A stretch of 64,000 bases of DNA from Adiantum capillus-veneris (lineage: Eukaryota > Streptophyta > Polypodiopsida > Polypodiales > Pteridaceae). The translations under genes and the position numbers were made by a program. Each line of letters starts with the position of its first letter. The stretch's first letter is position 1. The stretch is taken from the NCBI GenBank assembly GCA_014529385.2, contig CM043962.1:84407621-84471620 (forward strand), given 5' to 3'. Below, in pieces: positions 57,137-64,000 of this stretch. Under the pieces are notes generated by a model, which saw only the letters and a program-made list of their open reading frames with translations, was not told where the DNA came from and did not search any database.

Positions 57137-58219
57137 GCGATCCTTAGGTGGTGAGTGACCTAGTCGTATTTGTATCGTTCTAGTCTTTAGATTTTGATAC
57201 CCATTCCATTTACACCTTAGCAATCAAGCAACTAGACGCGGGTTTAGTGCTTGGTAGAGGCTAGAAGTTGAGGATACGAAAGGCATTTCATTTTGCATTT
57301 TTCTCAAGGCTTTGAAAGTAGTGTTCCACCCATTTCACCTTCAAATTTGCATTGTTTTGTTTGTTTTTGTTCCTAGATTCATTTTAGTACTTAGGAGTAG
57401 GCTAAGAAGCAAATATTACCATCAACTTGGGCTGAAAAGTTTAGGACAAAAACTATCAAAAACCCATATTTTGGTAAACGAGACCATAACTTTGGAAATT
57501 GAAAAATTTGATGGTGAGAGCTTGAAAGCCGATTAAGACCCAAAAATTGAGTGCAAAAGGGGATAACCAAACTCATAAGAAGCAAACTGGAAAGTTTCAT
57601 CCTGTTTGGTGGAGGACATGGATCATGATCCATGTACATCTATACAGTTTGAGCAGAGACTAATACCAGTGGGTCAAGAGTGCTTCCTAGCAACTGAGCC
57701 CCACAATTTGGGAGTGAAATTGACACTAAAAACAGAGTGAAAATAAAAAATTGGACAAAACTTGCAAAAGCTTGGAAAATTGACCAAAATTTGGGGTCAA
57801 CTTTTAGTAATCCAAATTCAAAAAGGAGTGGGAATTGACCTTCTACAGGGTATAGACAATATTCTGATCAAGATTCATGCCAAAATGCTATCCAACATGG
57901 ATCGCAATCCATGTACCTTTTGATCATATGAGGCTGAGATTTGGGTAGTAGGTAGCTGATACTAATAAAATAACTTTTCCAGATGGCACCATAGCAAAAA
58001 AATCGCAAAAAGTTGATCAAATCACCAAAACATCAGAAGCGCCAAAAAACGCACAACAAACACAAAATTTCACTTTTGATTGGCAAAAACTTTTTCAAAT
58101 CCAAAAAGGGTTTGGGACTAGACTATTGACATTGCAAGTAACCAACATGCCACATTTGGGGTCTAGATATGATGGAACATGGATTGCAATCCGTGTACCT
58201 TTATTTATTTTTTGGACAA

Positions 58220-58448
58220 TGTTACCATATATATGTGGTAGTGATGTGTGTGAACACACTTAGGACCATCGGGCCATTTTTTCCCTCTCTAGGAGGTTTT
58301 TTCCCCCGTGCATTTTATATATGCCCATTCATTCTAGGGCTATCTATCTTTCCATCGCACACTAAGTAAAACACTCTCTGTTGTGTGCCTTGAGCTTCCT
58401 TCATCTTCTCCAAGCTGTGTGTGTTTCCTTGCAACCCTAATTCCAACA
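58220..58448 (+). repeat. 5' LTR of copia B
   Basis: TGTTACCATATATATGTGG ... CTAATTCCAACA. Confidence 0.95.
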
Positions 58449-58450
58449 AT

Positions 58451-58462
58451 TGGTATCAAAGC
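58451..58462 (+). other. primer binding site of copia B
   Basis: TGGTATCAAAGC, two bases after the LTR; one change from the usual TGGTATCAGAGC. Confidence 0.9.
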
Positions 58463-58808
58463 AGGTTGCATCCTCTCGGGCTTAGTCGCCAACAGCTCCA
58501 ACACACGCATGCTCACTTTCTCCAATTTCAATAAGCTTTGGTAAGAGTTCACAGGTCAATGAAAAATTTGGGAAGCTCTTAGAGCGTAGTCTACTCAGAT
58601 TTCTAATTCGAACTTATTTCGGCCTCCGTTTCCACTACAGACAGTACTGAACAGGCTGTTTTGTCATTTTGTGCAGAATTTTTGTCAATGTCGTTTTCTA
58701 CAAAACAGGTCCTTATAGTATTATACGGTTTGTACTATATAGCACGTGTTGTTCTCACTTCGTTTCTCCTCTTTTCGAGTAGTTTTCACATCAGGTGCAG
58801 CATTGGCC

Positions 58809-59850
58809 ATGGTTGACAACAAAACAGATGCGTTCAAGATGTTTGCTATTGAGGACAGATTGGCTGGGGACAATTACCCTATGTGGGCTTACATGATGCA
58901 ACATGTTCTTGTGTCGAAGGGCGTCTAGAATATTGTGTAGAACATTCGTGTACATCCTGGTTTTGAGGATGTAGACGATGTTGAGGATGTTGCAGGTCTT
59001 ATTGTAAGGATTGATGCTGTTAGAGTTGTTTTGCCTAAAGTAGAACAAGCTCGTTGGGATGTAAAGGATGTGTAGGCTCATGTGTTGATTGTGTTGTCTA
59101 TGAATCACACCATTACTCCTCACATTCATTCAACGAAATCTGTAAAACAGGCTTGGGATATTCTGGCTGGTCTTTATGCAAGCCGCAATGAGGCAAAAAT
59201 TGCATTGTTGCATAAAGAGCTGGAGTCGAAGATTATGCATGAGGAAGATGATATGGAAACTTTCCTTGCTGGTGTCAAGGATATTAATAAGCAACTTATT
59301 TCTGCAGGTGAAGTCATTTCAGACAGTTCCCTTGTGTAGACTGTTCTTGATGCCTTACCAGATTCTTACCAGACCTTTGCTAGTACTTGGAGACTTATGA
59401 CCCAAGGAAATTCTGAAGTTGTCAAGTTTGATGCATTGTGCACATTGTTGTTGCAAGAGTCACTTTCCAAAAAAAACAGGACTACACAGTGTGTAGTTGA
59501 ACAGGCTTTTATTGCTTTTCAAAGAAAGGGTGGTGACAGCAATCCAGCCACTTCTTATGGTTCTTCTGCGAGTGGAAAATCACATGTTCCTAATGCTTCT
59601 GCTGGCAGCAATTCTTCTAGAAATTCTGGTGATAAGGGCAAAAAGAAGATGCGCTGCCATTATTGTAAAGCTAATGATCACTTGATCAAGTAGTGTCCTA
59701 AGTTGAAGGCCAAAGAGACTAAGAAGAAAGAGGGTGGTTCCATTGCAAATGCTAGTTCCACTACAAATGCAGCCATTGTTGAGTCTTCTATGAAAGGATA
59801 CTGTGATGCTAGTGTTGATGCAGAATGGGCAATTACCTTTACTTTGTGAT
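58809..59850 (+). pseudogene. gag of copia B
   Basis: It starts at ATG 58809 (MVDNKTDAFKMFAIEDRLAG, DNYPMWAYMMQHVL), a typical copia gag opening, and hits TAG at 58926. The same frame or its neighbours continue with KQAWDILAGLYASRNEAKIA, LLHKELESKIMHEEDDMETF, SYQTFASTWRLM and a serine-rich stretch. It ends in a zinc knuckle CHYCKANDHLIK-stop-C at about 59654-59695, where a TAG interrupts the CX2CX4HX4C pattern. At least four stops are present. Gag would build the particle that houses reverse transcription. Confidence 0.9.
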
Positions 59851-60300
59851 TTTCATTGATGATTACTCCAGCATAGGTATTTCCACTTAAAACGAAGTCT
59901 GAAGTATTTATGTGCTTCAAACAATTTTTTGCTATGGCTGAAAATGTACTATGGGCACCCTCCGTTTTGATCAAGGGGGGAGTATATGTCTCATGAATTT
60001 AATGCATTTTTGGCTAGTCATAGGATAAAACGCCAATTACAATGCCTTATACACCTCAGCAAAATAGTGTTGCTGAGAGGAAAAACAGGTCACTTATGGA
60101 AATGGCATGATGTATGGTCAAAAGTCAAGCTTTGTTGCATTCTTTTTGGCTTGAGGCCATCATGTGTGCCACTTATGTACTAAACAGGTGTCCTACGAAA
60201 GCTTTGTAGTCTATTACTCCATATGAAGCATGGCATGATAGAAAGACTTCTATTGAGCACATGCGTGTTTCTGGCTGTGTGGCATATGCTTTGATGCCAC
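59830..60300 (+). pseudogene. integrase remnant of copia B
   Basis: Only the core's pieces remain. FVIFIDDYSS (catalytic Asp region) is near 59850; then comes SHEFNAFLASHRIKRQ, and near 60030-60090 TPQQNSVAERKNRSLMEMA, which carries the catalytic Glu. LHSFWLEAIMCATYVLNRCP follows. The zinc-binding N-terminus and protease, which should lie between gag and here, are missing: gag's end is followed directly by the integrase core, so over 0.5 kb was deleted. Frame changes and stops are frequent. Confidence 0.85.
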
Positions 60301-61740
60301 AAACACAGCGCAAAAAATTGGATGATAAAGTTTCACGGGATGTAGTGTTTGTGGAAGATTCTATTCAGCCCTTGTTGTCATGTACTAGAGACAGTAATGT
60401 AAGCTCACAGGACATTTATGACACTTTGTTGCCTCTTTTCAGTGGTGGAAATATGAAGGTAAGTTCCAATGAGGCAAATGTACAGCCTATAGGGGTTTCT
60501 GAAAATGTTATAGATCAGCCTATTACTGATGCAGATATACATAATGTACTTGATGGGGAAAGGGTTGAAAATGAGCAGGCTAGAGGTATGCCAAAATGGC
60601 TGGTGCATACATTGAGTGACAGTAAATTGGATGCACCTTTGACTAGTCGCACTCGTTCAGGATCTCACCATGCATATTATGCATCAGATTGTTATGCTTT
60701 GGTTGTGTCTAGCTTGCATGATGTTGGGGAACCTCTCTGTCTTTTGATGAAGCACAAAATTCTTAAAATCGGACGGATGTCATGCAATCATAACATGATG
60801 CACTTATAGAAAATGATACATGTACTTTATGTGGTTTGCCTCCTGGAAAAAAGTCCATTGGTACAAAGTGGGTTTACAAGTTGAAACGCACGCCGGATGG
60901 TGAGGTTGATCACCATAAGGCTCGACTTGCTGCAAAGGGTTGTACACAACAAAAAGGCATAGATTATGAAGAGATTTTTGCTCCCACTTGTTGTATGAGT
61001 ACTGTGCGTTTTCTATGTGCATTGGCAGCTCATTTTGGTTGGGATGTACATCAATCCGATATTGTTACTGCTTTCTTGAATGGTAACATTTTTTAGGAAG
61101 TCTATGTAACGCAGCCTCACAGTTTTGTCAAGAAAGGACAAGAGGATAAGGTGTGCAAATTTAACAAAGATTTTTATGGGTTGAAGCAATCTCCTCATGC
61201 TTGTTATGAGAAGGTTGACACTCATTTGGTCAAACGAGGCTTTCGTAATAGTCCAACAAAAATCATATTGTATGTCAACCGTCAGGGTGATGTACTTCTC
61301 ATTGTTGTTCTTTATGTGGATGATTTGTTGCTAATCACCGGTCCCAATGAGGCACATATTGCTGAACTTAAGGCTGATTTGAATGCTACTTTCAAGATGA
61401 AAGATTTGGGGTTGCTGCATCATTACTTGGGCATACAGTTTAAGCAGTGTGATGGTGGTATTGCCTTGTGTCAAAAAAGTTACATAGAGACATTACTATG
61501 TAAGTTTGGACTTGAGGATTGCAAACCTATTGCCACTCCCATGAAAATAGGTTTGAAATTGAGTCTTCATTATGCTGGTGACCTGCTAATGACACTCTTT
61601 ACCAAAATGTTGTTGGCTACCTCATTTATGTATGCAACACGAGGCTGGATATTCAGTTTGCAGTCTCATAGGTCAGTAAATTTATGCATAGCCCACGGTC
61701 TAAGCATTGGCAGGTTGTCAAGAGAATTTTCCACTAATTG
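60261..61740 (+). pseudogene. reverse transcriptase of copia B
   Basis: The post-integrase block (MRVSGCVAYALMPQTQRKKL) lacks the GYSxxxKGYR part that copia A retains. RT runs from 60836: KWVYKLKRTPDGEVDHHKAR, GIDYEEIFAPTC, a TAG at 61094, then GLKQSPHACYE and the intact catalytic LYVDDLLLITG, LGLLHHYLGIQF and GLEDCKPIATPM. A frame change near 61585 ends the domain. Unlike copia A, the YVDD is preserved, though stops prevent a full product. Confidence 0.92.
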
Positions 61741-62269
61741 AGTGGCACCTTACATCTTGGCTTGTTTTATCCCAAGGGGGGATCATTGCCGCCAGACTTA
61801 CATGTTTTTTCGGACTCAGATTGGGCTGGTTGTTTTGACATGCGAGTATCAACAAGTGGTTTTTGTTTCATGCTTGGTAGTTCACGTATATCATGGTTGA
61901 GCAAGAAGAAACCTATTGTGGCCACTTCTAGTTGAGGCTGAGTACATGGCAGTCTTCACAGCTACAATTGAATGTGTATGGCTCAGACACCTTATGGCTA
62001 ATTTGGGTTTTGGACAAGACACTACCAACACTATCTACACTGACAGTCAGAGCGCATTGGCAATTGCGAGGAGGCTAGTTTCTCATGCTCGCATAAAGCA
62101 CATTGAGGTGCAATACCACTATGTCAGGGAGAGGCTCTCAACAGGAGAGATCATCTTGGCTTATGTACCAGCACAAGACAACCTTGCATATCTTTCCACA
62201 CAGGCTTTGTCTCGTGAGAAGTTCAAAGCTTTCCACAAATCTTTGGGCTTACTCCCTTTTGTGGACTGA
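61738..62269 (+). pseudogene. RNase H of copia B
   Basis: Two overlapping frames: 61738-61935 with FSDSDWAGCFDMRVSTSGFC and SWLSKKKPIVATSS, then, after a one-base shift, 61916-62269 with VEAEYMAVFTATIECVWLRH, IYTDSQSALAIARR, AQDNLAYLSTQALSREKF and LGLLPFVD-stop. The motifs match the copia RNase H (D, E, D). The tail leads within 70 bp into the PPT and 3' LTR. Confidence 0.92.
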
Positions 62270-62344
62270 TCATGTCTTCAGGGCATGGCACTTCCCTTTA
62301 CTCATGTGCCAGCTCTTGTTCACCACATCACTCTAGGAGGGATT

Positions 62345-62573
62345 TTTTACCATATACATGTGGTAGTGATGTGTGTGGACACACTTAGGAACACCGGGGC
62401 ATTTTTTCCCTCTCTAGGAGGTTTTTTACCCCGTGCATTGTATATACGCCTATTCATTATAGGGCTATCTATCTTTCCATCGCACTTTAAGTAAAACACT
62501 CTCTATTGTGTGCCTTGAGCTTCCTTCATCTTCTCCAACCTGTGTGCGTTTCCTTGCAACCCTAATTCCAACA
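62345..62573 (+). repeat. 3' LTR of copia B
   Basis: Preceded by the purine tract AGGAGGGATT (62335-62344). Its first bases are TTTTACC instead of TGTTACC, so the terminal TG is mutated. It ends CTAATTCCAACA. Confidence 0.93.
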
Positions 62574-63386
62574 GACACAGACCATACCACTCTGTGGCAA
62601 AGAACATTACAAACAAAACTTCAAAAAGCAAGCTAGTCAAAAACGTTCAAAAAGTGGGCAAGAGAATTTCAAAACCAAGCAAACCTAGGGTTTGACTTTT
62701 GGGTAACCTAAACTGATCCAAATCACACAAAAATCATATAGTTTAGATCAATAGAACAAGGGCAAGCTGTGTACCAAGTTTTAGCAAGTTCTGACACAAA
62801 GATACATGGCTCGCAATCCATGTTCCTCTATCACAGATTGAGTTCAATCTTATACCACAAATAGAGCTAGTCACAAGGACCATAGTGGTCTTGTCAAAAT
62901 TGAATTTGGACTTGATTTGTGGATTTTATAAGCAATAATTTTGATTGCTTCAGATTTTGACTAGCAGATGTACAGATTGCAAGAGCTAGAGTGTGTGGAT
63001 CCAAGTGCTTTCAATCGAAGGATTTGGATGCATCAAATAAGGTAACAAGTCAAGGTTTTGCAAGAGTGTTTTCTTGATGTGTTTGAGATCAGGTAGATTA
63101 TATCATAGTAGAATCATGTTCTAAGAGACCAGTTTAGTCACATTTTGATAGAAGAGAGTGTTAACCAAGGATCTTTGCTGACCTTAGAGCCCATTCTAGA
63201 GGAAAAATATTTTTGATACTTCTTCAGAGAGATTTTACACCTACATGGTAGAAGGGTTCAAGAGTGTGAGTTTCAAAGAGGGAGTAGCCATGGGAGCACG
63301 ACCATCCCAACCAGCACCAACCATGAAACTGTTGCACTTGACCATTCCAACCAGTACAAACAAGGTGCAAAAATTTACAAAATTGT

Positions 63387-63993
63387 GTGAAATTGGAAGA
63401 AAGACCAAGTGAGTTCAAGGATATAGTGCGTGTGGACTATATTGGAGATCGATACTTTGATGATGAGGGTACCATGTACTTAGTTGTATGTAATCCCTAT
63501 ATTGTGGACAAATGGGGATTAACATGCACAAAAGATAAGGTCGATGTTGAGCCTAAAGACAAGCCGCCAAAGCTGGATATTCCTAATGCTAGGCTTAGGC
63601 GAGTGAATATGGAAACTGGATCCAACACTAACAATACACATGTGGGTTGTATAAGTACAACAATGGAGAGCAAATGCTCTACTGTAAGTGTGACGAGCCC
63701 AACATTGGAGCAAAATTTCTTGTATGTTTATACATATGAGGAAGGTAGAGATACCCAAGTGATAATTCTTGATAAGTATGGATGAAGGTACTTATGTTGT
63801 GGACCGCATAGAGCTAGAAAGATATACGTACTTTGGAAGACCTATTCATCAATACCATGTGACCCCTAGCACTTATAGAATGACTCTCTCGGAAACGAGG
63901 CCAGAAATCACAAGAGCGAGTCCTGTGAGAACTAGAGTGGAAGATTCATTAGTCAACCACACTTTTGTGTACCAAGAACATTGGGATCCTTAA
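63387..63993 (+). pseudogene. unidentified ORF in element D
   Basis: I do not recognise this protein. A 132-codon frame (63387-63785: EFKDIVRVDYIGDRYFDDEG, TMYLVVCNPYIVDKWGLTCT) ends in LDKYG-stop. An overlapping frame continues from 63769 (DEGTYVVDRIELERYTYFGR, YRMTLSETRPEITRASPVRT) to a stop at 63991-63993. The overlap of 17 bases suggests one protein broken by a single-base shift, about 200 residues, hydrophilic, with no membrane segment. Position after the PBS and leader of a Tat/Athila-like element fits an extra ORF1 or the start of gag. The ATG at 63387 is the first in frame, but an upstream start cannot be excluded. Confidence 0.45.
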
Positions 63994-64000
63994 ACTCAAG

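Larger units (their letters stand above)
58220..62573 (+). mobile_element. full-length Ty1/copia element B
   Basis: 4354 bp with two 229-bp LTRs, tRNA-Met-type PBS, gag, integrase, RT, RNase H and PPT in copia order. Flanks GACAA (58215-58219) and GACAC (62574-62578) match at four of five bases, a probable target duplication. Many stops make it defective. It shares its 3' half with copia A at 47.2-49.6 kb. Confidence 0.95.
57616..62823 (+). repeat. leader repeats with 20-bp palindrome (split by copia B)
   Basis: A near-palindrome ACATGGATCGCAATCCATGT or variant occurs at 57616-57635, 57895-57914, 58177-58196 and 62804-62823. Spacing is 279, 282 and, after removing copia B and its target copy, 268 bp. 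Sequence after each palindrome (TACCTTT/TACATCT, then a T-G-A-rich block) is similar but diverged. Confidence 0.8.
57119..64000 (+). mobile_element. gypsy-type element D, 5' part, with copia B inside
   Basis: From the PBS rightward there is a long untranslated leader built of ~280-bp units, interrupted by a complete copia element (58220-62573), then an unidentified ORF (63387-63993) at the window edge. No pol motif is reached. The assignment rests on the LTR end plus PBS and on continuity of the leader repeats across the copia insertion. Confidence 0.6.

Overview
The window looks like land-plant nuclear DNA made almost entirely of transposable-element remains and (GA)n/(CT)n microsatellites. 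Pointers to a plant are Ty1/copia and Ty3/gypsy LTR elements primed at tRNA-Met-like sites, a RepHel Helitron, an L1-type LINE with a zf-RVT tail, and a decayed PLS-type pentatricopeptide (PPR) array. The PPR wording (KAQKVLEELP, RDVISWNAL, ITYACILK) and the gag style of the first gypsy element remind me of homosporous ferns such as Adiantum or Ceratopteris. That is memory-based inference (about 50%), not a search result. I see no bacterial genes, rRNA or tRNA, and no intact host gene that I can name.

Layout. 0.3-0.7 kb: LINE tail fragment. 0.75-3.2 kb: 3' half of a decayed copia element with a likely 3' LTR. 3.2-6.7 kb: no gene, SSR-rich. 6.739-15.438 kb: a complete but dead chromovirus-type gypsy element with two 1.6-1.7 kb LTRs, PBS, gag, protease, RT, RNase H, integrase, chromodomain-like tail and PPT. 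16.26-16.95 kb: possible solo LTR. 17.1-18.8 kb: PPR-derived tandem array. 19.3-25.3 kb: coiled-coil ORF and a broken Helitron Rep/helicase. 25.6-26.1 kb: a small three-exon ORF of unknown function with intact GT-AG introns. 26.4-27.35 kb: GA/CT tracts and a three-copy minisatellite. 29.37-33.6 kb: minus-strand LINE, with a second LINE remnant at 34.7-35.6 kb. 37.5-39.4 kb: two unidentified, probably transposase-related remnants. 41.454-54.385 kb: a minus-strand gypsy element with 2.6-2.7 kb LTRs and two RNase H domains (Tat-like), its pol replaced in part by a 5'-truncated copia element at 47.17-49.56 kb. 54.4-57 kb: SSR-rich, no gene. 57.1-64 kb: the 5' part of another gypsy-type element whose leader holds ~280-bp repeats with a 20-bp palindrome. 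A full copia element (58.220-62.573 kb) has inserted into this array, and an unidentified ORF lies beyond it.

How it fits together. Elements are nested: the copia family of 47-49 and 58-62 kb entered two different gypsy elements. Nearly every reading frame carries stops or frameshifts, and several catalytic residues are changed. The best candidates for something undescribed are the spliced small ORF beside the Helitron, the palindrome-bearing leader repeats, the transposase-like remnant at 38-39 kb, and the amplified truncated PPR units.
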